A program made the translations under genes and the position numbers. Below are positions 17,364-27,731 of a stretch of 64,000 bases of DNA, piece by piece. Location of the stretch: contig NZ_JAMLJL010000004.1 in NCBI RefSeq assembly GCF_023634845.1, positions 186,001-250,000 of the forward strand, written 5' to 3'. Every line of letters starts with the position of its first letter. Within the stretch, counting starts at the first letter, position 1. This DNA is from Flavobacterium amniphilum (GTDB lineage: Bacteria; Bacteroidota; Bacteroidia; Flavobacteriales; Flavobacteriaceae). The notes beneath the pieces are model-generated. The model saw nothing but the letters and a program-made list of their open reading frames with translations, searched no databases and was not told where the DNA came from.

Positions 17364-18710
17364 TTAAGCTATTGCTTTTCTGTTTTTACCACTTTTCATT
17401 AAACCGTCATAATGTTTATTCAACAAGTATGAATTGATTTGCTGAATTGTATCAATTGCAACTCCAACCAAAATTAACAATGATGTACCTCCAAAGAACA
17501 ATCCCCATTGTGCCTGAACATTTAAAACACTCACTACAACTGCTGGGAACACAGCAAGAAAAGCAAGGAATAATGCACCCGGGAAAGTAATTAAAGACAT
17601 CACTTTATCCAAAAAGTCAGCTGTTTCAACTCCAGGCTTAACACCAGGAATAAATCCGCCACTTCTTTTTAAATCATCAGCCATCTTATTAGTAGGGATG
17701 GTAATTGCGGTGTAAAAATAAGTAAAAATTATGATTAACGACGCAAATAGTAAATTATACTCCCATCCGAATATGTTTTGAAACCTCGTACTAATAGATT
17801 GAGCAGTCTCTGAAGATGATAATCCGGCAACAGCTGCAGGAATAAACATAATAGCCTGTGCAAAAATGATAGGCATAACTCCAGATGCATTCAATTTTAG
17901 TGGAATAAACTGACGGTTGCCTCCCATTAAGTCTTGCTCCATGTCACCAGAAACTGTGCGACGCGCATACTGAACCGGTACTCTACGAACAGCCATTGTC
18001 ATCAATATACAAGCGATAATCACAAGCAACCATACAATCATTTCAAAAACCAATTTCATCGGCCCTCCGTTATTTTCTGAAATAACAGATGAAAATTCCT
18101 GTGTAAAAGCCTGTGGCAATCTTGCAACGATACCAACTAAAATCAATAACGATATACCGTTTCCTATACCTTTATCTGTAATTTTTTCCCCTAACCACAT
18201 AGCAAAAATAGTACCTGTTGTCAAGATAACTACAGAAGAGAATAAGAACTCAAACGAATTAAAACCTAACATGAAAGCATCTCCCGGCAATGTTCTGTAA
18301 AGGTTATAAATATAACCAGGACCTTGAACAAGAGTAATACCGATAGTCAACCATCTTGTGATTTGATTCATTTTCTTTCTTCCGCTTTCACCTTCTTTTT
18401 GAAGTTTTTGCAAATAAGGAATCGCAATTCCCATCAACTGAACAACAATTGAAGCTGAAATATAAGGCATAATCCCCAATGCAAACACTGAAGCCTGCGA
18501 GAAAGCACCACCTGTGAAAACGTCAATTAACCAACCAATACCTTTTTCAGTCTGATTAGTTAATCCCTGTAATTTAGTAGCGTCAATCCCCGGTAGTGTT
18601 ACCTGAGCACCAAAACGATAAACCAACAGAAATCCTAATGTAATTAGGATTCTGTTTCTTAGTTCCTCAATTTTCCAAACGTTTTGTAACGATTCAATAA
18701 ATTTCTTCAT
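17364..18710 (-). CDS. secY: Protein translocase subunit SecY
   Basis: A 448-residue membrane protein with ten predicted helices. Family motifs include [17 protein letters not shown] after helix 1, [17 protein letters not shown] in helix 2, the cytoplasmic loop with [10 protein letters not shown], and the late loop [19 protein letters not shown] periplasmic/loop insert between helices 1 and 2 ([20 protein letters not shown]) is modest in size. SecY is the core of the Sec channel. It follows rplO by 13 nt, as in the classical spc operon. Confidence 0.98.
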   Translation of the reverse strand: MKKFIESLQNVWKIEELRNRILITLGFLLVYRFGAQVTLPGIDATKLQGLTNQTEKGIGWLIDVFTGGAFSQASVFALGIMPYISASIVVQLMGIAIPYLQKLQKEGESGRKKMNQITRWLTIGITLVQGPGYIYNLYRTLPGDAFMLGFNSFEFLFSSVVILTTGTIFAMWLGEKITDKGIGNGISLLILVGIVARLPQAFTQEFSSVISENNGGPMKLVFEMIVWLLVIIACILMTMAVRRVPVQYARRTVSGDMEQDLMGGNRQFIPLKLNASGVMPIIFAQAIMFIPAAVAGLSSSETAQSISTRFQNIFGWEYNLLFASLIIIFTYFYTAITIPTNKMADDLKRSGGFIPGVKPGVETADFLDKVMSLITFPGALFLAFLAVFPAVVVSVLNVQAQWGLFFGGTSLLILVGVAIDTIQQINSYLLNKHYDGLMKSGKNRKAIA

Positions 18711-18723
18711 CGTGTTCAGAAAA

Positions 18724-19176
18724 TTATAATTCTATAGCTTCACCACCAGCAGCTTCGATAGCAGCTTTAGCAGTAGCCGTGAATTTGTGTGCACTTACTT
18801 TTAATTTTGCTTTAAGCTCACCTCTACCTAAAATTTTAACAACTTCAGTTTTAGTAGCTAAACGGTTTTCCACGAAAGTAGTGAAATCTACTGTATCTGT
18901 AGCCAAACCGTTATCAACAAGAGCTTGTAACGTATCAAGGTTTACCCCTTGATACTCTACTCTATTGATATTTTTGAAACCAAATTTAGGAACACGTCTT
19001 TGAAGCGGCATTTGACCTCCTTCAAATCCAATCTTTTTAGAATAACCAGAACGAGACTTAGCTCCTTTGTGTCCACGTGCAGCAGTACCACCTTTACCAG
19101 AACCTTCTCCTCTACCTACTCTTTTGTTTTGATTGTGTGTTGACCCTTCAGCTGGCTGTAAATTACTTAAATTCAT
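18724..19176 (-). CDS. rplO: 50S ribosomal protein L15
   Basis: A 150-residue L15. The N-terminal glycine/arginine-rich extension (RVGRGEGSGKGGTAARGHKG) and the signature region FEGGQMPLQRRVPKFGF are clear. It lies 14 nt after rpmD and 13 nt before secY. Confidence 0.98.
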   Translation of the reverse strand: MNLSNLQPAEGSTHNQNKRVGRGEGSGKGGTAARGHKGAKSRSGYSKKIGFEGGQMPLQRRVPKFGFKNINRVEYQGVNLDTLQALVDNGLATDTVDFTTFVENRLATKTEVVKILGRGELKAKLKVSAHKFTATAKAAIEAAGGEAIEL

Positions 19177-19190
19177 AACAATATCAGTTA

Positions 19191-19370
19191 TTAAGCTTCT
19201 TCTACAGAAACTAAGTGTTTAACTTTATTTACCATTCCAAGGATAGCAGGATTTGCATCGTGCTCAACAACTTGTCCAATTTTACGTAAACCCAAAGAGA
19301 TTAAAACTCTTTTTTGGTTTTCAGGACAGTTGATTTTGCTTCTTACTTGTTTTACTTTAATCTTTGCCAT
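19191..19370 (-). CDS. rpmD: 50S ribosomal protein L30
   Basis: A 59-residue protein read from ATG 19370-19368 to TAA 19193-19191. It begins MAKIKVKQVRSKINCPENQK, has the typical LISLGLRKIGQVVEH strand-helix and ends MVNKVKHLVSVEEA. It fills the gap between rpsE and rplO exactly where the spc operon carries rpmD. Confidence 0.96.
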   Translation of the reverse strand: MAKIKVKQVRSKINCPENQKRVLISLGLRKIGQVVEHDANPAILGMVNKVKHLVSVEEA

Positions 19371-19382
19371 AATTTCCTTGAA

Positions 19383-19907
19383 TTAACCTTTAAATACTTT
19401 CTCTAAAGACACTCCTCTTTGCTTAGCAACAGTAACTGCGCTTCTCATTTGCAATAAAGCATCAAAAGTTGCTTTTACCACATTATGAGGATTTGAAGAT
19501 CCTTGAGATTTTGATAATACATCGTGAATACCTACAGATTCAAGTACTGAACGCACAGCACCACCAGCAATTACTCCGGTACCGTGAGAAGCAGGCATTA
19601 AGAATACTCTTGCTCCACCGAATTTACCTTTTTGCTCATGAGGCACAGATTGACCACTTAAAGGAATTCTAACTAAATTCTTCTTAGCATCTTCCACCGC
19701 TTTAGCGATTGCCTCAGAAACATCTTTAGACTTCCCTAAACCATGTCCAACAACACCGTTCTCGTCACCTACAACTACAATAGCAGAAAAACCGAAAGCT
19801 CTACCACCTTTTGTAACTTTAGTAACACGATTTACACTAACTAAACGATCTTTCAATTCAAGACCGCTTGGTTTTACTAACTCTACGTTTTTATAATTAT
19901 GATACAT
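19383..19907 (-). CDS. rpsE: 30S ribosomal protein S5
   Basis: A 174-residue S5. The double-stranded-RNA-binding-like N-terminal domain has [20 protein letters not shown] and [20 protein letters not shown]. The C-terminal part has [20 protein letters not shown]. It starts 6 nt after rplR and ends 12 nt before rpmD. Confidence 0.98.
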   Translation of the reverse strand: MYHNYKNVELVKPSGLELKDRLVSVNRVTKVTKGGRAFGFSAIVVVGDENGVVGHGLGKSKDVSEAIAKAVEDAKKNLVRIPLSGQSVPHEQKGKFGGARVFLMPASHGTGVIAGGAVRSVLESVGIHDVLSKSQGSSNPHNVVKATFDALLQMRSAVTVAKQRGVSLEKVFKG

Positions 19908-19913
19908 AATTTC

Positions 19914-20267
19914 TTAGAATTTTAATCCAGCTGCTCTCGCACCTTCTGCTAATGATTGAACACGACCGTGATATAAATATCCACCTCTATCAAATGTAAC
20001 ATTTTCGATACCAGCTTTTAAAGCTTTTTCAGCAACTAATTTACCAACTGCAGTAGCAATTTCAATTTTAGTTCCTTTAGTATCAACACCTTTCTCACGA
20101 GAAGAAGCGGCTAATAATGTAACACCATTCACATCATCTATAAGCTGAGCATAGATTTCTTTGTTACTTCTGAATACAGATAAACGAGGTTTTGCAGCGG
20201 TTCCGCTAACAATCTTTCTAATTCTGTACTGTATTCTTTGTCTTCTATCAGATTTTGTTAATGACAT
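19914..20267 (-). CDS. rplR: 50S ribosomal protein L18
   Basis: A 117-residue L18 with [20 protein letters not shown] at the N-terminus, the [19 protein letters not shown] core and the C-terminal [20 protein letters not shown]. It binds 5S rRNA. It lies in close order between rplF and rpsE. Confidence 0.98.
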   Translation of the reverse strand: MSLTKSDRRQRIQYRIRKIVSGTAAKPRLSVFRSNKEIYAQLIDDVNGVTLLAASSREKGVDTKGTKIEIATAVGKLVAEKALKAGIENVTFDRGGYLYHGRVQSLAEGARAAGLKF

Positions 20268-20278
20268 AATCTCAATTT

Positions 20279-20824
20279 TTAAGCTGATTTACCTGCTTTT
20301 CTTCTTAATACTTCACCCACAAACTTAATACCTTTTCCTTTGTATGGCTCAGGCTTACGGAAACCTCTGATTTTCGCAGCAACCTGCCCTAAAAGTTGTT
20401 TATCGTATGAAGTTAATTTTACGATAGGGTTTTTACCTTTTTCAGAAATTGTCTCTACAACAACCTCAGGCGCAACCTCTAAAACGATATTGTGAGAGTA
20501 TCCTAAAGCCAAATCAAGCTTATTTCCTTGATTAGAAGCTCTATAACCTACACCCACAAGTTCTAATTCTTTAGTAAAACCAGTAGATACACCAGCAATC
20601 ATGTTATTGATTAAAGCTCTATACAAACCGTGTTGAGCTCTCTCTTCTTTACTATCGGCAGCTCTTGCAACAAGAACTTGATTTTCTTCAACAGTTACAG
20701 TAACATTGTTTGTAAACTCTTGAGAAAGTTGCCCTAGTTTTCCTTTAACTGTAATAACAGCTCCGTTTACTTCTACAGTAACACCAGCTGGAATTGCAAT
20801 TGGATTTTTACCTATTCTTGACAT
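20279..20824 (-). CDS. rplF: 50S ribosomal protein L6
   Basis: A 181-residue L6 made of two related domains, with [19 protein letters not shown] at the start and the C-terminal signature [13 protein letters not shown] in the variant form [18 protein letters not shown]. It follows rpsH by 14 nt. Confidence 0.98.
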   Translation of the reverse strand: MSRIGKNPIAIPAGVTVEVNGAVITVKGKLGQLSQEFTNNVTVTVEENQVLVARAADSKEERAQHGLYRALINNMIAGVSTGFTKELELVGVGYRASNQGNKLDLALGYSHNIVLEVAPEVVVETISEKGKNPIVKLTSYDKQLLGQVAAKIRGFRKPEPYKGKGIKFVGEVLRRKAGKSA

Positions 20825-20838
20825 TTCTTATCTCTTTT

Positions 20839-21237
20839 TTAGTATACGTAACAAATTACTTCACCACCTACATTTAACTGTTTAGCTTGCTTTCCTGTCA
20901 TTACTCCTTTAGAAGTTGACACAATAGCAATACCCAAACCATTTAAAATCCTAGGCAATTTCGTAGCACCTGCGTACTTACGTAAACCTGGTTTACTAAT
21001 TCTTTGAATATCTTTAATTACTGGCTCTTTAGTATCTTTATCATACTTTAAAGCAATTTTGATAGTACCCTGTACAGTACTGTCTTCGAACTTGTAGCTA
21101 AGGATGTAACCTTGATCGAATAAGATTTTTGTGATTTCTTTCTTTAAATTAGATGCTGGGATCTCAACCACTTTGTGGTTTGCCATAACTGCATTTCTAA
21201 CTCTCGTAAGATAATCCGCAATTGGATCTGTATACAT
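20839..21237 (-). CDS. rpsH: 30S ribosomal protein S8
   Basis: A 132-residue S8 beginning MYTDPIADYLTRVRNAVMAN, with the C-terminal signature VSTSKGVMTGKQAK. The start at 21237 is used because it gives the conserved N-terminus; an upstream in-frame ATG at 21267 would add ten residues copied from the leader hairpin region. It is preceded by its own promoter and a structured leader, so it heads a separate transcription unit. S8 represses the spc operon in Escherichia coli. Confidence 0.97.
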   Translation of the reverse strand: MYTDPIADYLTRVRNAVMANHKVVEIPASNLKKEITKILFDQGYILSYKFEDSTVQGTIKIALKYDKDTKEPVIKDIQRISKPGLRKYAGATKLPRILNGLGIAIVSTSKGVMTGKQAKQLNVGGEVICYVY

Positions 21238-21262
21238 TATAAACAATATTACGGTTACGGTT

Positions 21263-21287
21263 TTCAACTCACCCTCAGTGAGTTGAA
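21263..21287 (-). promoter_or_regulatory. Hairpin in the rpsH leader
   Basis: TTCAACTCAC (21263-21272) and GTGAGTTGAA (21278-21287) form a perfect 10-bp stem with a 5-nt loop, 26 nt upstream of the rpsH start and downstream of the internal promoter. It lacks a T-run, so it is not a typical terminator. A site for S8 autoregulation is one reading. Confidence 0.6.
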
Positions 21288-21322
21288 CCTTTAACCTATT
21301 AAACTTTAATATTTTAAGTTTG

Positions 21323-21352
21323 CAAATATAATACTTTTTCGCAAACTACCAA
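21323..21352 (-). promoter_or_regulatory. Internal promoter between rpsN and rpsH
   Basis: On the minus strand TTG (21352-21350), exactly 19 nt of spacer and TATATTTG (21330-21323) form a full consensus promoter. The TTG lies inside the last codons of rpsN. Transcription should begin near 21316, giving a leader of about 80 nt before rpsH. Confidence 0.8.
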
Positions 21353-21615
21353 GAAGCTTTTTTAACTCCCGGAATCAATCCTTGGTTAGCCATCTCACGG
21401 AAAGTTACACGTGAAATACCGAATTGACGCATATACCCTCTTGGTCTACCTGTTAATTTACAACGATTGTGTAAACGAACCGGCGAAGCATTTTTCGGTA
21501 ATTTCTGTAAAGCAGCATAATCTCCAGCTTCTAACAAAGCCTTTCTTTTCTCTGCATATTTTTCTACCGTCTTTTGTCTTTTCACCTCGCGGGCTTTCAT
21601 TGATTCTTTAGCCAT
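21346..21615 (-). CDS. rpsN: 30S ribosomal protein S14
   Basis: An 89-residue S14 of the longer zinc-free kind: the CxxC pairs of the short form are absent, and the C-terminal signature [20 protein letters not shown] is present. It follows rplE by 3 nt. It is the last gene before an internal promoter and a 108-nt gap. Confidence 0.98.
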   Translation of the reverse strand: MAKESMKAREVKRQKTVEKYAEKRKALLEAGDYAALQKLPKNASPVRLHNRCKLTGRPRGYMRQFGISRVTFREMANQGLIPGVKKASW

Positions 21616-21618
21616 GTC

Positions 21619-22170
21619 TTAATTCTTTTTAAAAGGTAAACCTAATTGAGCTAATAATGATTTTGCTTCTTTATCAGTTTCTGCAGATGTTACAAAAGTA
21701 ATATCCATACCAGAAATTTTATTCACTTTATCGATATCGATTTCAGGGAAGATAATTTGCTCAAGAACTCCAAGATTGTAATTTCCTCTACCGTCGAAAC
21801 CTGTAGATTTAATACCGTTGAAATCTCTTACACGTGGCAAAGAAGCAGTAATCAATCTGTCTAAGAATTCATACATTCTCTCTCCACGCAAAGTTACTTT
21901 AGCACCAATTGGCATTCCTTTTCTCAATTTAAAAGACGCAACGTCTTTTTTAGAGATAGTAGCTACCGCTTTTTGACCAGTAATTTTTGTCAATTCTTCA
22001 ACAGCATAATCGATAAGTTTTTTATCAGATACAGCCGCTCCAACTCCTTTACTCAAAACGATTTTCTCCAATTTAGGAACTTGCATTACGTTTTTGTAAC
22101 CGAATTCTTCCGTAAGAGCAGAAACAATTCTACTCTTATATTCTTCTTTAAGTCTAGGTATATAAGCCAT
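21619..22170 (-). CDS. rplE: 50S ribosomal protein L5
   Basis: A 183-residue L5 with [20 protein letters not shown] and the signature [13 protein letters not shown] in the local form [14 protein letters not shown]. It binds 5S rRNA and P-site tRNA. It starts 2 nt after rplX. Confidence 0.98.
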   Translation of the reverse strand: MAYIPRLKEEYKSRIVSALTEEFGYKNVMQVPKLEKIVLSKGVGAAVSDKKLIDYAVEELTKITGQKAVATISKKDVASFKLRKGMPIGAKVTLRGERMYEFLDRLITASLPRVRDFNGIKSTGFDGRGNYNLGVLEQIIFPEIDIDKVNKISGMDITFVTSAETDKEAKSLLAQLGLPFKKN

Positions 22171-22172
22171 TA

Positions 22173-22487
22173 CTATAATACTTGATTAGATTTTTTTGAA
22201 AATCTTACTTTCTTATCTCCTTCTACTTTAAACCCAACTTTAGTAGCCTCTTTCGATTTTGGATCGATTAAAGACAAGTTAGAAATATGCATAGGAGCTT
22301 CTTTCTTAACGATTCCACCTTGAGGGTTTTTAGCACTAGGCTTAGTGTGTTTAGACACCATATTTACTCCCTCAACTACCGCTTTGTTTTTCTCACGATA
22401 TACACGCAAAACTTTACCTTCAGCACCTTTGTGGTCACCTGCGATAACTTTTACGATATCACCTGATTTTATTTTTAGCTTTATCAT
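22173..22487 (-). CDS. rplX: 50S ribosomal protein L24
   Basis: A 104-residue L24 with an N-terminal KOW motif ([20 protein letters not shown]) and [20 protein letters not shown]. An assembly initiator of the 50S subunit, in the usual place between rplN and rplE. Confidence 0.98.
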   Translation of the reverse strand: MIKLKIKSGDIVKVIAGDHKGAEGKVLRVYREKNKAVVEGVNMVSKHTKPSAKNPQGGIVKKEAPMHISNLSLIDPKSKEATKVGFKVEGDKKVRFSKKSNQVL

Positions 22488-22499
22488 TGTAAATAATAA

Positions 22500-22868
22500 T
22501 TAAAGCACTTCTGGTGCTAATGATACAATTTTCATGAATTGTTTTTCACGAAGTTCTCTAGCTACAGGACCAAATACACGTGTTCCTCTCATTTCACCTG
22601 CTGCATTTAACAATACACAAGCGTTATCATCGAAACGGATATAAGATCCATCAGCTCTTCTTACTTCTTTTTTAGTTCTAACAACAACTGCAGTTGAAAC
22701 CGCACCTTTCTTAACGTTTCCGTTAGGGGTTGCATCTTTGATAGCTACTACAATTTTGTCACCAACAGAGGCATAACGACGTTTCGTTCCTCCAAGCACA
22801 CGGATAGTTAAAACTTCTTTAGCTCCCGTGTTATCTGCTACTCTTAATCTTGATTCTTGTTGTACCAT
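22500..22868 (-). CDS. rplN: 50S ribosomal protein L14
   Basis: A 122-residue L14 with [20 protein letters not shown] at the start and [20 protein letters not shown] near the end, matching the family at full length. It follows rpsQ by 2 nt, so the S10 and spc groups are joined here without a gap. Confidence 0.98.
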   Translation of the reverse strand: MVQQESRLRVADNTGAKEVLTIRVLGGTKRRYASVGDKIVVAIKDATPNGNVKKGAVSTAVVVRTKKEVRRADGSYIRFDDNACVLLNAAGEMRGTRVFGPVARELREKQFMKIVSLAPEVL

Positions 22869-22870
22869 AA

Positions 22871-23128
22871 TTACTTAGCTCTTTCAATGATTTCAACTAA
22901 TCTCCAACATTTTGACTTAGATAAAGGTCTTGTCTCCATGATCTTTACTGTATCACCGATGTTACAGTCGTTTGTTTCGTCGTGCGCAACATATTTCTTA
23001 GTTTTTAACACGAACTTACCATATAATGGGTGTTTAACTCTTGTTACTTGAGAAACAACAATAGACTTATCCATTTTGTTAGATGTAACAACACCAATTC
23101 TTTCTTTTCTTAAATTTCTTTTTTCCAT
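22871..23128 (-). CDS. rpsQ: 30S ribosomal protein S17
   Basis: An 85-residue OB-fold protein with [20 protein letters not shown] and the signature [20 protein letters not shown]. Standard length and position between rpmC and rplN. Confidence 0.98.
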   Translation of the reverse strand: MEKRNLRKERIGVVTSNKMDKSIVVSQVTRVKHPLYGKFVLKTKKYVAHDETNDCNIGDTVKIMETRPLSKSKCWRLVEIIERAK

Positions 23129-23143
23129 CTTTTCAGCTGAATA

Positions 23144-23335
23144 TTATTGAAGCTCTCTTTTAGTAATTTCAGTTGCAATTCTTGCTACTGAACGTCTAAG
23201 ACTTCTAATTTGAAGTGGATTCTCGATTGGAGAAATAGCATGAGCAATTGTTAGGTCGGCATAAGTCTTTTTTAATTGAACTAGCTTCTCTTGTAACTCA
23301 GCTGCAGATAGATTTTTAATTTCTGATTGTTTCAT
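23144..23335 (-). CDS. rpmC: 50S ribosomal protein L29
   Basis: A 63-residue two-helix protein (MKQSEIKNLSAAELQEKLVQ, then NPLQIRSLRRSVARIATEI). It sits near the peptide exit tunnel. Normal size and place after rplP. Confidence 0.97.
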   Translation of the reverse strand: MKQSEIKNLSAAELQEKLVQLKKTYADLTIAHAISPIENPLQIRSLRRSVARIATEITKRELQ

Positions 23336-23346
23336 AATCTTATTTA

Positions 23347-23772
23347 TTATGCTTCGAAATCTCTAGCAACGACGAATTTAGTTTTTACCGGTAATTTTTG
23401 AGCAGCAAGACGTAAAGCCTCTTTTGCAACAGCTAGTGGCACACCACCTACCTCAAACATAATTCTTCCTGGTTTAACAACAGCAGCCCAGTATTCAACT
23501 GCACCTTTACCTTTACCCATACGTACCTCAAGAGGTTTCTTTGTAATTGGCTTATCTGGGAAAATTTTAATCCATAATTGTCCTTCACGTTTCATGTAAC
23601 GAGTAGCTGCAATACGAGCCGCTTCGATTTGACGAGACGTTAAAAACATACCATCTTCATGTACAGATTTAATTCCAAACATTCCATTTGAAAGTTCATG
23701 ACCTCTGTTAGAGTTCCCTTTCATTCTACCCTTTTGTACCTTACGGTATTTTGTTCTTTTAGGCTGTAACAT
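23347..23772 (-). CDS. rplP: 50S ribosomal protein L16
   Basis: A 141-residue L16 beginning [19 protein letters not shown], with the signatures [20 protein letters not shown] and [20 protein letters not shown]. It helps organise the A-site of the 50S subunit. It follows rpsC by 18 nt. Confidence 0.98.
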   Translation of the reverse strand: MLQPKRTKYRKVQKGRMKGNSNRGHELSNGMFGIKSVHEDGMFLTSRQIEAARIAATRYMKREGQLWIKIFPDKPITKKPLEVRMGKGKGAVEYWAAVVKPGRIMFEVGGVPLAVAKEALRLAAQKLPVKTKFVVARDFEA

Positions 23773-23790
23773 TTTTCTTTAATTTAAAAA

Positions 23791-24531
23791 TTACTTTCTT
23801 TTACGAGCTCCCGGTTTACCGTTTGATTTTCCACCACGTGGAGCATCACCACCTTTACCAGCTGCAGATTTTTTATCCATACCTACAAGCGGAGAAAGAT
23901 CTCTCTTTCCGTAAACCTCACCTTTCATGATCCAAACTTTAACACCCATTCTACCGTAAGTAGTGTGTGCTTCAGCTAAAGCATAATCGATGTCTGCTCT
24001 GAAAGTTGATAGAGGAATTCTTCCTTCTTTGAAATTTTCAGAACGTGCCATTTCAGCACCATTCAAACGACCAGAAATCATAACTTTGATTCCTTCTGCA
24101 TTCATTCTCATAGACGCAGCGATTGCCATCTTGATAGCTCTTCTGTAAGAAATACGGCTTTCAATTTGACGACAGATGCTATTTGCAACTAAATATGCAT
24201 CTAATTCAGGTCTTTTGATTTCAAAGATGTTGATTTGAACCTCTTTGTCAGTAATTTTCTTAAGTTCTTCTTTCAACTTGTCTACCTCTTGTCCACCTTT
24301 TCCGATAATGATACCAGGTCTAGCAGTAGTGATAGTAACGGTTACAAGTTTTAAAGTTCTCTCGATGATCACTTTAGATACACTAGCTTTTGATAAACGA
24401 GCATGAATGTACTTTCTGATTTTGTAGTCTTCGGCGATTTTATCACCGTAGTCATTACCACCATACCAGTTAGAATCCCATCCTCTGATGATACCAAGGC
24501 GATTTCCGATTGGATTTGTCTTTTGTCCCAT
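23791..24531 (-). CDS. rpsC: 30S ribosomal protein S3
   Basis: A 246-residue S3 with the N-terminal [20 protein letters not shown], a KH domain around [20 protein letters not shown], and the C-terminal [20 protein letters not shown]. It ends in a basic glycine-rich tail. Part of the mRNA entry helicase site. Confidence 0.98.
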   Translation of the reverse strand: MGQKTNPIGNRLGIIRGWDSNWYGGNDYGDKIAEDYKIRKYIHARLSKASVSKVIIERTLKLVTVTITTARPGIIIGKGGQEVDKLKEELKKITDKEVQINIFEIKRPELDAYLVANSICRQIESRISYRRAIKMAIAASMRMNAEGIKVMISGRLNGAEMARSENFKEGRIPLSTFRADIDYALAEAHTTYGRMGVKVWIMKGEVYGKRDLSPLVGMDKKSAAGKGGDAPRGGKSNGKPGARKRK

Positions 24532-24536
24532 CTTTA

Positions 24537-24947
24537 TTAATTGCTTTGTGTGTTATTAATAGCTCCTAAAACGATTGTAACGTGATTTGAGCGTTTTCTA
24601 ATTCTGTGTGCACGACCTTGTGGAGCTGGACGAAGTCTTTTCAACATCATACCACCATCAACTTTGATCTCTTTTACGAATAAGCCTGCTTCAGCAACAT
24701 TACCTTCACTATTTTTTTGCTCCCAGTTATTGATTGCAGATAATAATAGTTTTTCTAATTTTCTTGAAGCTTCTTTTTGACTAAATCTTAATATATTTAG
24801 TGCATTCTCAACTTTCTGACCTCTTACCAAGTCTGCTACTAAGCGCATTTTTCTAGGTGAAGTAGGGCAGTTATTCAATTTAGCAAACGCCAAAGACTTA
24901 TTAGCCTCTTTTCTTGCTTCTGCCGTTTCTCTTTTACGAACTCCCAT
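24537..24947 (-). CDS. rplV: 50S ribosomal protein L22
   Basis: A 136-residue L22 with [20 protein letters not shown] and the C-terminal hairpin [20 protein letters not shown] that reaches the exit tunnel. The N-terminus has an extra basic stretch of about 20 residues compared with short forms. Confidence 0.98.
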   Translation of the reverse strand: MGVRKRETAEARKEANKSLAFAKLNNCPTSPRKMRLVADLVRGQKVENALNILRFSQKEASRKLEKLLLSAINNWEQKNSEGNVAEAGLFVKEIKVDGGMMLKRLRPAPQGRAHRIRKRSNHVTIVLGAINNTQSN

Positions 24948-24955
24948 GTCTTCTT

Positions 24956-25234
24956 TTATTTTTTACCTTTATTTTTAGCTCCAGCGTGACCTCTAAAAGA
25001 TCTAGTTGGTGAAAACTCACCCAACTTGTGTCCTACCATGTTTTCAGTAACATATACCGGAACAAATTGACGACCGTTGTGAACTGCAATTGTTTGTCCT
25101 ACGAAATCTGGCGTAATCATAGAAGCTCTAGACCAAGTCTTAACAACTCCCTTGTTTCCACCTTCGATATTTTCTTGTACTTTCTTCTCTAATTTATAGT
25201 GTACGAAAGGTCCTTTTTTTAATGAACGTGCCAT
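24956..25234 (-). CDS. rpsS: 30S ribosomal protein S19
   Basis: A 92-residue S19 starting [19 protein letters not shown], with the signature [18 protein letters not shown]. It lies in the 30S head next to S13. Confidence 0.98.
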   Translation of the reverse strand: MARSLKKGPFVHYKLEKKVQENIEGGNKGVVKTWSRASMITPDFVGQTIAVHNGRQFVPVYVTENMVGHKLGEFSPTRSFRGHAGAKNKGKK

Positions 25235-25240
25235 ATCTTA

Positions 25241-26065
25241 TTATTTCTTTCTACGTTCTACAATATACTTGTTGCTCGGGTTTTGTTTAGCACGGGTTCT
25301 GTAACCTTTAGCTGGTAAACCTTTTCTTGAACGTGGGTGACCTCCAGATGAACGTCCTTCACCACCTCCCATTGGGTGATCAACCGGGTTCATAGCTACT
25401 GGTCTCGTTCTAGGTCTTCTACCTAACCATCTAGATCTACCTGCTTTACCAGATACAATCAACTGGTGATCAGAGTTAGAAACTGCACCAATTGTTGCAG
25501 AACATGTTAACAAAATAAGTCTAGTTTCTCCAGAAGGCATTTTGATAGTAGCATATTTACCATCACGAGCCATTAACTGAGCGAATGTACCTGCAGAACG
25601 AGCGATAACCGCACCTTGACCTGGACGTAATTCGATACAAGAAATAACTGTACCTAGAGGAATTTTACTCAATGGCATGGTGTTACCAATTTCCGGAGCT
25701 GCATCAGCACCAGATACCACTTTTTGACCTACTTGTAAACCATTTTGAGCAATGATATACGTTTTCTCACCATCAGCATAAGCCAATAACGCGATAAAAG
25801 CAGTTCTGTTTGGATCATATTCTATTGATTTTACTGTAGCTGGAATACCAACTTTAGTTCTTTTGAAATCAATGATACGATATCTTTGTTTGTGACCACC
25901 GCCTGTATAACGCATGGTCATCTTTCCTTGACTATTTCTACCTCCTGAGTTTTTTTTCGGTGCGATTAACGAACGCTCCGGCTTATCAGTTGTAATAGCG
26001 TCAAAACCATTAACAACTCTAAAACGCTGACCCGGGGTAATAGGTTTTAATTTTCTTACTGACAT
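25241..26065 (-). CDS. rplB: 50S ribosomal protein L2
   Basis: A 274-residue L2 with [20 protein letters not shown] and the conserved peptidyl-transferase-proximal segment [20 protein letters not shown]. Normal length. It is needed for subunit association. Confidence 0.98.
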   Translation of the reverse strand: MSVRKLKPITPGQRFRVVNGFDAITTDKPERSLIAPKKNSGGRNSQGKMTMRYTGGGHKQRYRIIDFKRTKVGIPATVKSIEYDPNRTAFIALLAYADGEKTYIIAQNGLQVGQKVVSGADAAPEIGNTMPLSKIPLGTVISCIELRPGQGAVIARSAGTFAQLMARDGKYATIKMPSGETRLILLTCSATIGAVSNSDHQLIVSGKAGRSRWLGRRPRTRPVAMNPVDHPMGGGEGRSSGGHPRSRKGLPAKGYRTRAKQNPSNKYIVERRKK

Positions 26066-26075
26066 CTTTTTTTAC

Positions 26076-26366
26076 TTAGATATTGTTGTAAAAATCTATT
26101 GTTTCTCCTTCTTGTACTTGAACAATTGCTTTTTTGTAAGCATTAGTTTTTCCTGAAATCATACCACTTTTTGTATATTTAGTAGTACGATTAGGACGTA
26201 CGTTCATTGTATTAACTTCTACAACAGTAACTCCATAAGCAGCCTCAACAGCTTTCTTAATTTGCACTTTGTTAGCTTTCTTGTCTACAACGAAACCAAA
26301 GCGGTTGAATAATTCACCATCTTTAGTTATTTTTTCTGTAACGATAGGTTTAATAATGATACTCAT
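26076..26366 (-). CDS. rplW: 50S ribosomal protein L23
   Basis: A 96-residue L23 with IIKPIVTEKITKDGELFNRF and the segment VNTMNVRPNRTTKYTKSG. It forms the docking site for trigger factor and SRP at the tunnel exit. It lies between rplD and rplB. Confidence 0.97.
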   Translation of the reverse strand: MSIIIKPIVTEKITKDGELFNRFGFVVDKKANKVQIKKAVEAAYGVTVVEVNTMNVRPNRTTKYTKSGMISGKTNAYKKAIVQVQEGETIDFYNNI

Positions 26367-26372
26367 GGCCTA

Positions 26373-27002
26373 TTATTTGCTTAAATTTTCTTCAATTCCT
26401 TCTAAAGATCCCTCTAAAAGAACTAAATTATTTGCGTTCAATATCGCATAAGTACTTAATTCTGAATTAGTTACCACAGAAGAACCCTTTAAATTACGAG
26501 ATGACAAATATACATTTTTATTTGCATCACCTAATACGAATAAAGATTTTTTGTTTTCTAATCCTAACGCTTTCAACACGTTAATGAAATTTTTAGTACT
26601 TGGAGCTTCAAAATTGAAGTCTTCTACTACGATTAAATTTGAATCTTGTGCTTTTAATGTCAAAGCTGATTTACGAGCCAAACGCTTTAAAGCTTTATTC
26701 AATTTGAAAGAATAATTTCTTGGTCTCGGACCAAAAACAGTTCCTCCTCCTTTGAACAAAGGACTCTTTTTAGATCCTGCACGAGCAGTACCTGTTCCTT
26801 TTTGCTTTTTGATTTTACGAGTACTACCAGCAACTTCAGCTCTTTCCTTAGCTTTGTGCGTACCTTGTCTTTGATTAGCAAGATATTGCTTAACATCTAA
26901 GTAAACAGCATGCTTGTTAGGCTCAATTGCGAAAACTGAATCAGAAAGTTGAACTTTTCTGCCAGTTTCTTTTCCGTTGATGTCTAAAACTTTTACTTCC
27001 AT
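26373..27002 (-). CDS. rplD: 50S ribosomal protein L4
   Basis: A 209-residue L4 starting [19 protein letters not shown]. The start at 27002 is preferred because an upstream in-frame ATG (27047) would add 15 unrelated residues inside rplC. The loop [20 protein letters not shown] and the [20 protein letters not shown] segment are typical. Its ATG shares one base with the rplC stop (TAATG), indicating translational coupling. Confidence 0.97.
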   Translation of the reverse strand: MEVKVLDINGKETGRKVQLSDSVFAIEPNKHAVYLDVKQYLANQRQGTHKAKERAEVAGSTRKIKKQKGTGTARAGSKKSPLFKGGGTVFGPRPRNYSFKLNKALKRLARKSALTLKAQDSNLIVVEDFNFEAPSTKNFINVLKALGLENKKSLFVLGDANKNVYLSSRNLKGSSVVTNSELSTYAILNANNLVLLEGSLEGIEENLSK

Positions 27003-27619
27003 TACTTCTGAACGATTACATAAGAGTCTTTGTGACCAGGAACACATCCTTTAACAACAAGCAGGTTCTTTTCAGCAACCACTTTTAAAACTCTAAGATT
27101 TTGTACTTTTACATTATCTCCACCCATTCTTCCAGCCATACGCATTCCTTTGAATACTCTTGACGGATAAGATGAAGCTCCTACAGAACCCGGCGCTCTT
27201 AAACGGTTGTGCTGACCATGAGTAGCTTGTCCAACACCACCAAAACCGTGACGTTTTACAACACCTTGGAAACCTTTACCTTTAGAAACACCTTGAACAT
27301 CTACAAACTCCCCTTCAGAGAATAGATCTACAGTGATAACATCACCTAATTTGTGCTCGTTTTCAAATCCTTGGAACTCAACAACTTTCTTCTTAGCAAC
27401 AGTACCTGCTTTTTTGAAGTGACCTTCAGCAGCTTTTGTAGTGTGCTTTTCAGTTTTGTCATCGAAACCAAGCTGAAGAGCCTCATACCCGTCAACCTCA
27501 TTGGTTCTGACTTGGGTAACAACACATGGTCCAACCTCAATAACAGTACAAGGAATATTCTTCCCGTTCTCATCAAAGATGCTAGTCATGCCAATTTTTC
27601 TTCCGATTAACCCAGACAT
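27002..27619 (-). CDS. rplC: 50S ribosomal protein L3
   Basis: A 205-residue L3 with [20 protein letters not shown] and the conserved loop [20 protein letters not shown]. It is the first gene after a promoter and palindrome (27667-27708) that separate it from rpsJ, so the classical S10 operon is split after its first gene. Confidence 0.98.
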   Translation of the reverse strand: MSGLIGRKIGMTSIFDENGKNIPCTVIEVGPCVVTQVRTNEVDGYEALQLGFDDKTEKHTTKAAEGHFKKAGTVAKKKVVEFQGFENEHKLGDVITVDLFSEGEFVDVQGVSKGKGFQGVVKRHGFGGVGQATHGQHNRLRAPGSVGASSYPSRVFKGMRMAGRMGGDNVKVQNLRVLKVVAEKNLLVVKGCVPGHKDSYVIVQK

Positions 27620-27666
27620 ATTAACTAATTATTAATTATTTATTAAAATTTTATTTTTTGAGTGTG

Positions 27667-27696
27667 CAAAAGTAGGCATTATGTTTTGAATTTCAA
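27667..27696 (-). promoter_or_regulatory. Promoter of the rplC-led ribosomal unit
   Basis: On the minus strand TTG (27696-27694), exactly 19 nt of spacer and TACTTTTG (27674-27667) match the Bacteroidota consensus. The -33 TTG lies inside one arm of the palindrome at 27674-27708. Transcription should begin near 27660, about 40 nt before rplC. Confidence 0.8.
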
Positions 27697-27708
27697 AACA
27701 TAATGCCT
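27674..27708 (-). terminator. 17-bp perfect palindrome between rpsJ and rplC
   Basis: AGGCATTATGTTTTGAA (27674-27690) and its exact complement (27692-27708) flank a single base. In RNA this gives a long hairpin 24 nt after the rpsJ stop. It is followed by ACTTTTG rather than a clean T-run, and it overlaps the promoter of rplC. It may be a terminator for the str unit, a DNA operator at the promoter, or both. Confidence 0.6.
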
Positions 27709-27731
27709 AAATATTTATTCTCAGTGAATTA

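Noticed and set aside
27674..27708. Plain rho-independent terminator after rpsJ
   Set aside because: The hairpin is not followed by a clean T-run and overlaps a consensus promoter, so a simple terminator is not the only reading.
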